64,000 nucleotides of DNA from PALSA-1004 sp963804885 (GTDB lineage Bacteria; Pseudomonadota; Gammaproteobacteria; Burkholderiales; SG8-41): NCBI GenBank assembly GCA_963804885.1, contig CAWDSF010000020.1:744001-808000 (forward strand), written 5' to 3'. The position numbers and the translations under genes were made by a program. This document shows, in pieces, positions 1 to 7,651 of this stretch (position 1 is the first letter of the stretch; every line of letters begins with the position of its first letter). The notes beneath the pieces were generated by a model. That model was not told the origin of the DNA and did not search any database. It was given only the letters and a program-made list of their open reading frames with translations.

Positions 1-136
1 GATGAGCTCGAATTTCGGCTACCAGAAATGGAAAGATGCGCAGCTCGCCGGAAAACGGCCGCCGACGTACGCGAAGCCCGTGGCGGAAATCGTCAAGGGG
101 CTCGAAAACGGCTATATCGGAATCCCGCCGAAGTGA
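1..136 (+). CDS. C-terminal tail of an unidentified protein
   Basis: An open frame enters from the left edge and ends at a TGA at 134-136. About 44 residues are visible, ending in GYIGIPPK. The Met codon at position 2 is probably internal, because no ribosome-binding site can be seen before it. I do not recognise the family from this tail. It converges on the minus-strand histidine phosphatase, with only 3 bases between the two stops. Confidence 0.45.
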   Translation, partial: MSSNFGYQKWKDAQLAGKRPPTYAKPVAEIVKGLENGYIGIPPK

Positions 137-139
137 TGC

Positions 140-823
140 TTACGGCGCGCGCGTGAGCGCGGGCCAATCGTCCACGCGAATGCGCGCGACGATTTCGAAG
201 TCATCGCCGAGCCCCCGTATTACCGCGCTTTCGCCTTCGGCAAGATAAGGCGGGCCCGCCACGCCGTAAAACGGATTGCCATGGCTCGCGACCGCGATGT
301 TGGCGCCGGGCGGCTGCGGCGTCGCGAACAGTTTTTTCAGTGCGACGTAGCGGTTCGGATCCGCGGGCGGCAGCGGCGCGCCGCGCATTTCGGGCACGGG
401 TTCCGCGGTGCCGAATATCAGGCGCGCGGTTTCCATCGTGCGGCACAGCGGGCTGGCGAGCACTTTCGCGATCGGCAATTTCAAGCTGCGTATTGCTTCG
501 CCGATGGCGCGCGCCTGCGCGCGACCGCCATCGGTCAGGTTGCGCTGATGCGCACAGTCGGTGAAGCCTTTCGACTGCAGATCGTTCTGCGAAAAATCTG
601 TCGACGTATGGCGAAAATAAATCACGTAACCGCCGCGCTTCAATTCGGCGACGAGTTCCGCCGGCGCCAGCTTGCGTACCGCGGCGGACGAGCGCGGTGC
701 GGGCGGCGGCATTTGCGCGGCATCCGGATCGGGCACGGATTGCGCCGAAGCGGACGGCGCTAGCAGCGCACAGCATGCCAGCAAGGCGCCGCTCAGAATG
801 CGAAGGTAACGCGCAGTTTCCAT
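140..823 (-). CDS. Exported histidine phosphatase family protein
   Basis: A 227-residue protein with an N-terminal signal sequence (hydrophobic stretch followed by ASAQS) and a histidine phosphatase (phosphoglycerate mutase-like) fold. The phospho-accepting histidine lies in YFRHTSTDFSQ, where RHT replaces the usual RHG. The second active-site histidine lies in VASHGNPF, and SPLCRTMETA matches the conserved substrate-pocket Arg region. The start at 823 is chosen because a GGAGG sits 6 bases upstream and the signal peptide begins there; a longer frame to 955 lacks these. The substrate is unknown. Divergent from the EamA gene. Confidence 0.85.
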   Translation of the reverse strand: METARYLRILSGALLACCALLAPSASAQSVPDPDAAQMPPPAPRSSAAVRKLAPAELVAELKRGGYVIYFRHTSTDFSQNDLQSKGFTDCAHQRNLTDGGRAQARAIGEAIRSLKLPIAKVLASPLCRTMETARLIFGTAEPVPEMRGAPLPPADPNRYVALKKLFATPQPPGANIAVASHGNPFYGVAGPPYLAEGESAVIRGLGDDFEIVARIRVDDWPALTRAP

Positions 824-890
824 TGCCGCCTCCGTGGGAATCGGACACCATAGCGCCCATGCCCGCATTATACCGGCCGGATATTCCGGC

Positions 891-1778
891 TTGAACGCAC
901 GCGCCGTCCGTAACTGGAGCCTGCTCTTCGCACTGGTCGCGATGTGGGGCTCCACCTATATGTTCATGAAGATCGGGCTGGCGACCGTCGCGCCGGCCAC
1001 GGTGGTCGCGAGCCGTCTCGTGCTCGGCGCGCTCGTGCTCTACGCGGTGATGCGGTGGCGCGGGCTTGTGCTGCCGCCGCTGGGGGCGCGCTGGCTGCCG
1101 CTCGTTGCGCTCGCGATACTCGGCAACTGCCTGCCGTTTTTTCTGATCGCGTGGGGCCAGCAGTTCATCGACAGCGCGCTGGCGGGGATCCTGATTTCGA
1201 TCATGCCGCTCGCGACCATGGTGCTCGCGCATTTCTTTGTCGCCGGCGAACGGATTACGAGTGCGCGCGCAGCGGGTTTTGTCGTCGGGTTCGGCGGCGT
1301 AATCGTGTTGATTGGACCGGCGGCACTGACCGGGCTGGGCACGCAGGCGCTGGCGCAGGCCGCAGTGCTCGGCGGCGCGCTGTGTTACGCCGGCAACAGC
1401 GTGCTCGCGCGCCGCACCGTCGCCGGCGATTTCCTGGTCGCGTCGACCGCGGTGCTGATCGTCGCCAGCGTGCTGATGGTGCCGATTGCGCTGTGGCTCG
1501 ACCATCCGTGGACAAGCGCGCCGAGTGCGGCATCGCTCGCTGCCATCGTTTGGCTGGGACTCGGACCCACCGCGCTGGCGACCATCCTGTACTTCCGGCT
1601 GATCGCTGCCGCCGGGCCGACCTTCATGGCGATCGTCAATTACCTGTCACCGATAGTCGCTTTATTGGCGGGAATTGCCCTTATGGGCGAGCACCCGGGC
1701 ACTGCGGCGGTTGCGGGGTTATTGCTGATTTTGCTCGGAATTGCGGTCTCGCGCGGAGCGATTTCGCGATTGGCTTGA
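891..1778 (+). CDS. EamA/DMT family transporter
   Basis: About 295 residues with roughly ten hydrophobic segments in two EamA repeats. The first repeat opens with LFALVAMWGSTYMFMKIGL and the second starts near ALCYAGNSVLARR. Proteins of this drug/metabolite superfamily usually export small metabolites across the inner membrane; the substrate cannot be predicted. I prefer the TTG at 891, which gives the usual family length and begins just before TM1. A GTG at 834 is in frame but overlaps the divergent gene's leader. No strong ribosome-binding site supports either start. Confidence 0.85.
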   Translation: MNARAVRNWSLLFALVAMWGSTYMFMKIGLATVAPATVVASRLVLGALVLYAVMRWRGLVLPPLGARWLPLVALAILGNCLPFFLIAWGQQFIDSALAGILISIMPLATMVLAHFFVAGERITSARAAGFVVGFGGVIVLIGPAALTGLGTQALAQAAVLGGALCYAGNSVLARRTVAGDFLVASTAVLIVASVLMVPIALWLDHPWTSAPSAASLAAIVWLGLGPTALATILYFRLIAAAGPTFMAIVNYLSPIVALLAGIALMGEHPGTAAVAGLLLILLGIAVSRGAISRLA

Positions 1779-1889
1779 AACTTGCTGCTACCACCACCAT
1801 CTAACCACCAAAGGTGGATGGCCATGCGCTCAGTGAAATCCGTCACGGTAACGACTCAACCAAAAGCGGCTTCGTCCGTTATGGGAGTT

Positions 1890-2123
1890 ATGAACATTGT
1901 TTACAACAGCGACAACTACTACGTAGTCGAGTACCCGGTTCAGCACGGGTACGAGGTGGTCGACAAGCAGTCGAGCCGCGGCACGTACTTCCAGGGCGAT
2001 GTCGCCGACAAGTTTCGCGAGTCCATGCTGGGCGCGCTCGGCGAAGATCCGTCGCCCGAGCACGTCGATGAGTTCCTGGCCGATTTCGGCGGGCTGATCG
2101 ACTTCCCGATGACGATGCATTAA
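1890..2123 (+). CDS. DUF3567 family protein
   Basis: A small soluble protein of 77 residues starting MNIVYNSDNYYVVEYP and containing HGYEVVDKQSSRGTYFQGD, the hallmark of DUF3567. This family is known mainly from Burkholderiales and has no assigned function. The ATG at 1890 has GGGAG just upstream; another ATG at 1881 would add three residues. The conserved core runs nearly the whole length. It stands alone between the EamA gene and a convergent minus-strand block. Confidence 0.85.
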   Translation: MNIVYNSDNYYVVEYPVQHGYEVVDKQSSRGTYFQGDVADKFRESMLGALGEDPSPEHVDEFLADFGGLIDFPMTMH

Positions 2124-2126
2124 CCG

Positions 2127-2152
2127 CAGCCGCCGCGCATTCCGCGCGGCTG
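2127..2152. terminator. Hairpin between convergent genes
   Basis: An inverted repeat, CAGCCGC plus CGCG paired with CGCGCGGCTG around a CATTC loop, with one bulged base, lies 3 bases after the DUF3567 stop. There is no T-run, so it may be only a weak or factor-dependent terminator separating it from the minus-strand aldolase gene. Confidence 0.35.
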
Positions 2153-2166
2153 TGCGCAGCGCGTCA

Positions 2167-2913
2167 CTAGGTGCCGCGCCACCCCGGCTGTTCCCGATCC
2201 AGTATTCGTTTGAGTGCCGCCAGGTGCAGGTCTGACTGCTGGCGCTCCGCGTCCATTTGCGCGCGCGTCGCCGCGGCGATTTCGGTTGGCACTATTTTGA
2301 GCGGACGGCCGCTGCTTTGCGCCAACAGTTGCAGTTCGCACGCGCGTTCGAGGTAATAAAGATCATCGAACGCGTAGGCGACGCTGGGACCGCACACGAT
2401 CACGCCATGGTTCGCCAGGAAGACCACGTCGGCATCGCGCACGCTGGCTGCCATCCGGTCGCCTTCCGCCGCGTCGAGCGCGAGGCCGTTGTACGCGCGC
2501 TCGTACGCGACACGGCCGTAAAAGCGCAGAGCATTCTGGCTCGCCCACGCAAGTTCGCCGCCTTCGATAATGGTCAGCGCGGTCGCGTGCGGCATATGCG
2601 TGTGCAGCACGCACTGCGCGCGCGGGCTGGCGCGGTGAATGCGGCCGTGAATGAAAAATGCGGTCGGCTCCACCGCATGTTTGCCGGCGACGTGATTGCC
2701 GGCCGCGTCGACGATGACCAGATCGTCCGGCACGACTTCCGACCAGTGCAGGCCTTGCGGATTGATCAGGAACTGTCCCGGCCGGCCGGGCACCGCAAGG
2801 CTGCAATGATTGCACACGCCCTCGGCGAGGCCGAGCCGCTCGGCCGAACGCAACGCGCAGACGAGGTCGATGCGCGCGGCGCGTTCATCATAGGTGCCGT
2901 TATCCGGAGTCAT
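2167..2913 (-). CDS. Class II aldolase/adducin family protein
   Basis: A 248-residue protein of the class II aldolase/adducin family, which cleaves or isomerises sugar phosphates and hydroxyacids with a divalent metal. Visible elements are the N-terminal NHCSLAVPG, the paired metal histidines in VLHTHMPHA and a third histidine in FLANHGVIVCG. The start at 2913 has a strong AAAAGGAGG. It overlaps the preceding membrane-protein stop by 4 bases (ATGA), so the two are probably co-translated. The C-terminal helix region (QMDAERQQSDLHL) matches decarboxylase/aldolase members of unknown substrate. Confidence 0.88.
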   Translation of the reverse strand: MTPDNGTYDERAARIDLVCALRSAERLGLAEGVCNHCSLAVPGRPGQFLINPQGLHWSEVVPDDLVIVDAAGNHVAGKHAVEPTAFFIHGRIHRASPRAQCVLHTHMPHATALTIIEGGELAWASQNALRFYGRVAYERAYNGLALDAAEGDRMAASVRDADVVFLANHGVIVCGPSVAYAFDDLYYLERACELQLLAQSSGRPLKIVPTEIAAATRAQMDAERQQSDLHLAALKRILDREQPGWRGT

Positions 2914-3560
2914 GCGGCTTCCTCCTTTTCCAGGTGCGCGTGGACACCGGCCGCGGCGAGCGCGGGCCGCGCGAGCTGCCCGATGACCAGCTGGCGGATT
3001 TCCTCGGTCATCGCCGGCCCGCGCAGGCTGTCGGCGATCAGCAGCGGGCGCGGGGAATTGCGCGAGCGCGCGAAGAGCCGATAGTAGCGCGCAGGACCGA
3101 AGGCGCCGACATAGCGCGCCGCCATCCTGCTGTCGATCGCCGTGATGTCGTCGCCCGCTACCGCGCGGCGCGCGACGGTATAGCCGAACAGGTTGCGGAC
3201 CACCTTGAGGCCGCCGCTGGTCACCTCGACGCAGAAGGAATTGGCCGCGGTCCACACGGCGATCACGATGAAGAGCTGGCCAAGCAGCAGCAGCGGCAGC
3301 GCGAACACGCCCGCGAACGCGAGCGCCAGCATGCTCGCCGCCGCAGTATCGCCGGAGCGCACCAGACCTGCGATCGCGGCGAGCCCGATGATGCTGCACG
3401 CGACGCCGAACAGCGCGAGCATCAACGCCGAGCCCGCGGCGCGCAGTGCCGGGAAAATAAGCGCGATGCCGGAAGCGAGCGGCGCGACGTGGATCGCGCC
3501 GATCGTTCGCGGGGTATCTATTCGACCCTCACGTTGGCGGCTTTCGCCACTTTCGCCCAT
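2910..3560 (-). CDS. Membrane protein with PH-like domain (hypothetical)
   Basis: About 216 residues: a short polar N-terminus, two adjacent hydrophobic segments (around LMLALFGVACSIIGLAAIAG and FALPLLLLGQLFIVIAVW), then a cytosolic region with a beta-rich PH-like appearance (ANSFCVEVTSGGLKVVR and FGYTVARRAVAGDDITAID). No function is known. The first usable Met codon in frame is at 3560, inside the 3' end of the upstream Bug receptor gene, giving a 43-base overlap; no start codon is visible just after that stop. The downstream overlap with the aldolase gene suggests a three-gene operon. Confidence 0.6.
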   Translation of the reverse strand: MGESGESRQREGRIDTPRTIGAIHVAPLASGIALIFPALRAAGSALMLALFGVACSIIGLAAIAGLVRSGDTAAASMLALAFAGVFALPLLLLGQLFIVIAVWTAANSFCVEVTSGGLKVVRNLFGYTVARRAVAGDDITAIDSRMAARYVGAFGPARYYRLFARSRNSPRPLLIADSLRGPAMTEEIRQLVIGQLARPALAAAGVHAHLEKEEAA

Positions 3561-4486
3561 TTGTCGATCTCGCTTTTCATGTAGGCCGCGAATTCGTCGG
3601 GCGAGTTGCCGATGGCGATGCCGCCCTGCAGCAGGATTTTTTCTTTCATGTCGGGCGACTTCAGCATTTTGACCAGCTCTGCGTTGGCCTTGGCGATCAT
3701 ATCGCGCGGCGTGTTGGCGGGCATCACGACGCCCTGCCACGAGCTGCCGTCGTAACCCTTGATGCCACCCTGTTCGACAGTCGGCAGGTCGGGCAGCGGC
3801 GCAAAGCGGTCTTTCGTCGAAACGGCGATCGCGCGTACTTTCCCCTGCTGCACGAAAGGCAGCGCGGCAATCGCCGTGCTGAACGCGACATCGATCTGGC
3901 CCGAAATCTGATCGATCATCGCGGGGGAGGCGCCTTTATAGGGCACGTGGACGAGATTGATGCCGCCGGCCATCCACTTGAACATTTCCATCAGCATGTG
4001 GGGGCTCGTGCCGTTGCCGGTCGATGCATACGTGAGCGTTGCCGGTTTCGCTTTCGCGAGCGCCACCAGTTCCTTCACGTTCTTTACCGGCAGCGACGGA
4101 TGGACCATCAGCAGGCTGGGCAGCGTCGCCATCAGCGTGACCGGCGCGAAATCCTTGAGCGGATCGAAACCGAGTTTCGGATAAATCGACGGCGAGATGC
4201 TTTGCGCGACGGTCATCATGCAGATCGTGTAGCCGTCGGGCGGCGACTTCGCGCACAGTTCCGAGCCGATATTGCCGCCCGCGCCCGCGCGATTGTCGGC
4301 AACCACCTGCACGCCCCATGCTTCGGTGAGCCGCTGCGCCGCGAGCCGGCCCATGATGTCGGTCGGGCCGCCGGGCGGAAACGGGACGATGAAGCGCACG
4401 GGCTTGGCCGGATAGGTTTGGGCGTGCGCGTTGAGCGTCGCCATCCCCAGCATCATGGTGAGCGCCAGTTTCGTTGCAATCTTCAT
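3518..4486 (-). CDS. Bug/TctC family periplasmic solute receptor
   Basis: A 322-residue extracytoplasmic receptor of the Bug (TctC) family, which captures carboxylates or small polar compounds for tripartite tricarboxylate transporters. It has a signal peptide ending AHAQ, then the family hallmarks YPAKPVRFIVPFPPGGPTD, SPPDGYT and HVPYKG. GAGGAGA precedes the ATG. No TctA or TctB membrane gene is nearby, so it is an orphan receptor. It heads a minus-strand operon with the PH-like membrane protein and the class II aldolase, hinting that the ligand may be an aldolase substrate (inference). Confidence 0.92.
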   Translation of the reverse strand: MKIATKLALTMMLGMATLNAHAQTYPAKPVRFIVPFPPGGPTDIMGRLAAQRLTEAWGVQVVADNRAGAGGNIGSELCAKSPPDGYTICMMTVAQSISPSIYPKLGFDPLKDFAPVTLMATLPSLLMVHPSLPVKNVKELVALAKAKPATLTYASTGNGTSPHMLMEMFKWMAGGINLVHVPYKGASPAMIDQISGQIDVAFSTAIAALPFVQQGKVRAIAVSTKDRFAPLPDLPTVEQGGIKGYDGSSWQGVVMPANTPRDMIAKANAELVKMLKSPDMKEKILLQGGIAIGNSPDEFAAYMKSEIDKWAKVAKAANVRVE

Positions 4487-4579
4487 TGGTTCTCCTCGAG
4501 TGGTTCTTTGCCGCCGCCGGCCTCGATGGGTGTCGACGCGGTCAGTGCGGATGCCGTGCGCTCGCCTATTTTACGGCTC

Positions 4580-5179
4580 TCACGCGGCCAGCGGCACGTT
4601 TGCGCGCGAGCGCGGCGGGGTTTTCGGCGGGGGATTGAGCTGGATGGCGGCCGCGGCATTCAGCGCGTCGGCGCCGGGACACGCGCGCCATTTGCCGATG
4701 AGATCCCACAGCACGCGCGCGTCGCCGAGCGCGCGATGGCGCGCGCCGCAGGCGACGGCGTGGCGCTCCATCAGGCTGTCGAGATTGTGCCGCGCATGGC
4801 CGGGGAAAAGTCGGCGCGACAGCTTCACGGTGCACACGAGGTCGGACGCATAGTCGGTGTCGAGCCGGGCGAATTCGGCGCGCAAAAATCCGTAATCGAA
4901 GCGCGCGTTGTGCGCGACCAGCAGCTTGCCCATGAGCCGCGCGTGCAGCTCGACGGCGACTGCCGCGAACGTCGGCGCCCCGGCCACCATCTCGTCGCTG
5001 ATGCCGGTCAACGCTTCGATGAACGGCGGAATGGCCATTTGCGGATTGACCAGCGTGCTCCATTCGCGCACGTACTCGCCGTTTTCGACTTCGATCAGGC
5101 CGATTTCGGTAATGCGGTCGACGCTCGCTGCGGCGCCCGTGGTTTCGAGGTCGAGAAACACCAATGCGCGGTCGAGCAT
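4580..5179 (-). CDS. DnaQ-like 3'-5' exonuclease
   Basis: A 199-residue DEDDh exonuclease related to the DNA polymerase III epsilon subunit. Exo I is FLDLETTG (residues 8-15), Exo II is VAHNARFDYGFLR and Exo III is HRALGDARVLWDL, so all four acidic residues and the His are present. It lacks the long C-terminal tail that binds the polymerase alpha subunit, so it may be a stand-alone proofreading or nucleic-acid trimming enzyme. The ATG at 5179 is preferred because Exo I follows directly. It begins 10 bases after the mini-IclR stop and is likely co-transcribed. Confidence 0.88.
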   Translation of the reverse strand: MLDRALVFLDLETTGAAASVDRITEIGLIEVENGEYVREWSTLVNPQMAIPPFIEALTGISDEMVAGAPTFAAVAVELHARLMGKLLVAHNARFDYGFLRAEFARLDTDYASDLVCTVKLSRRLFPGHARHNLDSLMERHAVACGARHRALGDARVLWDLIGKWRACPGADALNAAAAIQLNPPPKTPPRSRANVPLAA

Positions 5180-5189
5180 CGCGGCGCGC

Positions 5190-5483
5190 TCAGTTGATCT
5201 TGGGAGGTTGCACGGCCGCCGCGTCGCCGTTGCGCTCGCGCACCAGCGCGCCGAACTCAAGCAGCCGCTGGCCCAGGCAGTACGTGCCGGGCTCGATCCG
5301 ATCGACCATGCGGTTGCGCACCATGACGTTGAGTATGCGATGCGCGGTCGACGGATGCAGCTGAGTCGCTTGCGCGAGCAGCTTGAGATTCATCGGCTCG
5401 GATTGCTCCGCCAGCGCGTTGAGGAGCGTCATCATGCGGTCGATGACCTGGATCGAGGAGCGGGATTCTTTTTCTTCTTCCAC
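5190..5483 (-). CDS. Truncated IclR-type DNA-binding protein
   Basis: A 97-residue protein corresponding only to the N-terminal winged helix-turn-helix of IclR regulators: IQVIDRMMTLLNALAEQ, LAQATQLHPSTAHRILNVM, then IEPGTYCLGQRLLEFGALV. Full IclR proteins are about 250 residues and carry a C-terminal effector-binding domain; here the frame ends right after the linker helix with AAAVQPPKIN. The GTG start has no good ribosome-binding site. It could be a mini-regulator or a truncated remnant. It is linked to the exonuclease gene. Confidence 0.75.
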   Translation of the reverse strand: MEEEKESRSSIQVIDRMMTLLNALAEQSEPMNLKLLAQATQLHPSTAHRILNVMVRNRMVDRIEPGTYCLGQRLLEFGALVRERNGDAAAVQPPKIN

Positions 5484-5644
5484 GGCGGCCGGCGGTTTGA
5501 ATGTAAGGGTGAAACGCCGCGAATTTTACATTATGAAATTCGGGGTAACAAGCGAAGATCGTTCGCGACAGTGTCTTAGGGTTAACGGCTGCTTACGAGC
5601 CCAAGGACGGTCATATCCAAATGGAAAGCGGTCGTTCGCGCCCA

Positions 5645-6640
5645 CTACTCGATCACCCGATCGGCGCGAAACAGGACCGACTGCGGGATCGTAATCCCAA
5701 GCGCTTTCGCGGTCTTCAGGTTTACCACCAGCTCTAACTTGGTCGGCTGCTCGACTGGAAGATCGCCGGGTTTCGTGCCCTTGAGGATCTTGTCCACGTA
5801 GGTGGCAGCGCGCCGGAATAAGTCAGCACGGTCGGGCCCATAGGTCACAAGGCCGCCAGCGTCCGCGAAATCCGACTCGCTGATATATCGACGGCAAGCG
5901 GCTCTTTGCCGCAAAGTCCACGATTCGTTTTAGATTCGTACCGGTCACTGGGTCTGCCAGGATGGCAAGAGCGCCAGCGCGCGCCCTAATTGCAGTCTTC
6001 GAACGCCTTGTCCAACTCGTTGGGACTCCGTACTTCCAGCGAATGAAGCTGGATTCCCAGCTGCCGTGCTGGTTGTTGGATTTCTTTCCAATTGAGTGTC
6101 GCGCTTGCGCTCAGCGGATTCCAGAGCACCGCCACGCGGGAGAGCTGCGGGCACGCATTTCCTTGAGCAGTTCCAGCCGTTTCCCGCTCACCGACGGATC
6201 ATTTGGGATAACCCCGTGACGTTGCCGCCAGGCCGCGCCAGGCTCTCAACCAGCCCATTCGCAACAGGGTCGACCCGCAGCCACGCATAACGATAGGGAT
6301 AGCCCGGGTAGCTTTTTGGGCAGCCAGAGTATCGGAAGTGGCGGTAGTGGCGATGACGTCAACCTTGAGACGGACGAGATCGGCCGCGAGGTCAGGGAGA
6401 CGATCGTGTCTGCCCTCCGCATAGCGGTACTCGATGCTGATGTTCTTTCCCTCGACCCATCCGAGGTCGCGAAGACCGAGCCGGAATGCCTGGTACGAGG
6501 GCGCGTTATCGGAAGGCGAGGATTGCGAGAACAGTCCTATCCGGCGGACTGTTGCCGGCGCCTGCGCGCGCTACCGCGCCCGCCCAGGCGAGCGCGCCGG
6601 CTCCGAGCGCAATGAGCAATTCCCGACGACGTGTGGTCAT
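5645..6640 (-). pseudogene. Decayed ABC transporter substrate-binding protein gene
   Basis: On the minus strand, pieces of one protein can be read in changing frames. It starts as MTTRRRELLIALGAGALA with a signal peptide. After a shift near 6545 it continues as IGLF, FRLGLRDLGWVEGKN and IEYRYAEGRHDRLPDLAADL. After another near 6280 it reads VESLARPGGNVTG, then LAILADPVTGTNLKR, and finally GGLVTYGPDRADLFRRAATY to the ordinary C-terminus LFRADRVIE. At least five frame disruptions and internal stops are needed. This is the ABC-type substrate-binding family PF04392. The gene is dead, and its neighbours do not include transporter partners. Confidence 0.85.
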
Positions 6641-6764
6641 GCGATCCAATCGGTTTCCCCAGCTCGTGTGGCTAACCTGTGACCAGGCGATTCTAACGCG
6701 TCTTCCAGAGGGCAGAAGTGAGTAGCGCTACATGCCCTTCCCTTGTGGCAAAGGCGTCAGTACG

Positions 6765-7538
6765 TCAGCGCTCTATGATCGAGTAATCGACCGCGCGGCC
6801 GATGCCGCGCCGGAATCCCTCGAGCCGCAACACCTGGCCGGGCGTCACGTTGGCGAGATTGACCTCGACGCCGAAGGTTTTGATCAGCTCGACGTGCTGC
6901 TGCGGAAAACGGTAGGGATCGGCTTCGATCAGCAGGCGGTCGAACCACGGTTGCGCTTTCAGCGCGGGTATCGCGTCGGCGCGCGCGGCGACGAGCATGT
7001 CGAAATCGCTTTGCTCGACGATCACGTGCTCGATGCCTTGCTGGCCGACTGCTTTTACCACCGCGCCGAGCTCGTCGAGCGCCAGCGGCAGCGTCGGGTT
7101 CTTGCGGCCGAATTCATACTTGATGTAGATGCCGCACTTCTGGAAACGCTCGATCGCGCGTGCGCGCTCGTCGGGCGTGAGGCTCACGTAGTTCTCGGAA
7201 ATTTCCAGGCCGCCGATTTCGAGCTCGAGCAGCAGTTTTTCCAGGCCGTCGAGCTCGTTTTTCTGCCACGCGTATTCGAACAGGATGCCGCCCGCGAACG
7301 GCGTGACGCCGAAGTCGCGGTAAGTGCGCGCCGCGGCTTTGACCGTTTCGCGCGGCATCAGCAACGCGTTCAGCGCATATATTTTGGCGTAATCGATGTA
7401 GTCCGCGCAGGCCGCGAGCAGGTTGCGGATGCCCTCGGGCGCGCCGGTCCAGCCGAACGTGTCGGGACCGAAGTCGATCATCGAGGTGAGACCGCGCGTG
7501 CGCGGCTTGGCGGAGCGGGGTGGAAGCGCTAGAGTCAT
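6765..7538 (-). CDS. Phosphosulfolactate synthase (ComA)-like protein
   Basis: A 257-residue TIM-barrel-type protein resembling (2R)-phospho-3-sulfolactate synthase, which adds sulfite to phosphoenolpyruvate. Recognisable are KPRTRGLTSMIDFGP at the N-terminus, ACADYIDYAKIYALNALL, and GGLEISENYVSLT. Distant relatives occur in plants and many bacteria with unproven activity, so the exact reaction is open. A polar, proline-rich start precedes the motif; the ATG at 7538 lacks a clear ribosome-binding site. It lies downstream of a sulfatase gene on the same strand, separated by a repeat element. Confidence 0.75.
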   Translation of the reverse strand: MTLALPPRSAKPRTRGLTSMIDFGPDTFGWTGAPEGIRNLLAACADYIDYAKIYALNALLMPRETVKAAARTYRDFGVTPFAGGILFEYAWQKNELDGLEKLLLELEIGGLEISENYVSLTPDERARAIERFQKCGIYIKYEFGRKNPTLPLALDELGAVVKAVGQQGIEHVIVEQSDFDMLVAARADAIPALKAQPWFDRLLIEADPYRFPQQHVELIKTFGVEVNLANVTPGQVLRLEGFRRGIGRAVDYSIIER

Positions 7539-7560
7539 TGTTATTCAGTCAAAAGCAGGA

Positions 7561-7651
7561 GCCGCAGATAAACGCAGATACACGCAGATGAAAACCGAGT
7601 CAAGATGTTTGTGCTTTTGACTTATCTGCGTTCATCTGCGTTTATCTGCGG
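7561..7651. repeat. Inverted repeat built from 10-bp CGCAGATNNA units
   Basis: The left arm (7561-7591) carries three units, CGCAGATAAA, CGCAGATACA and CGCAGATGAA, in tandem with a 10-base period. The right arm (about 7620-7651) is the inverted copy, TTATCTGCG, TTCATCTGCG, TTTATCTGCGGC. The outer 19 bases of the arms pair exactly. The loop is about 28 bases. The right arm overlaps the end of the sulfatase gene and supplies its last seven codons and stop. Confidence 0.85.

Noticed and set aside
201..1505. Long minus-strand open frame of 434 codons
   Set aside because: It is antisense to the EamA gene and overlaps the histidine phosphatase in another frame; its product is Arg/Ala/His-rich with no motifs, as expected from high-GC shadow frames.
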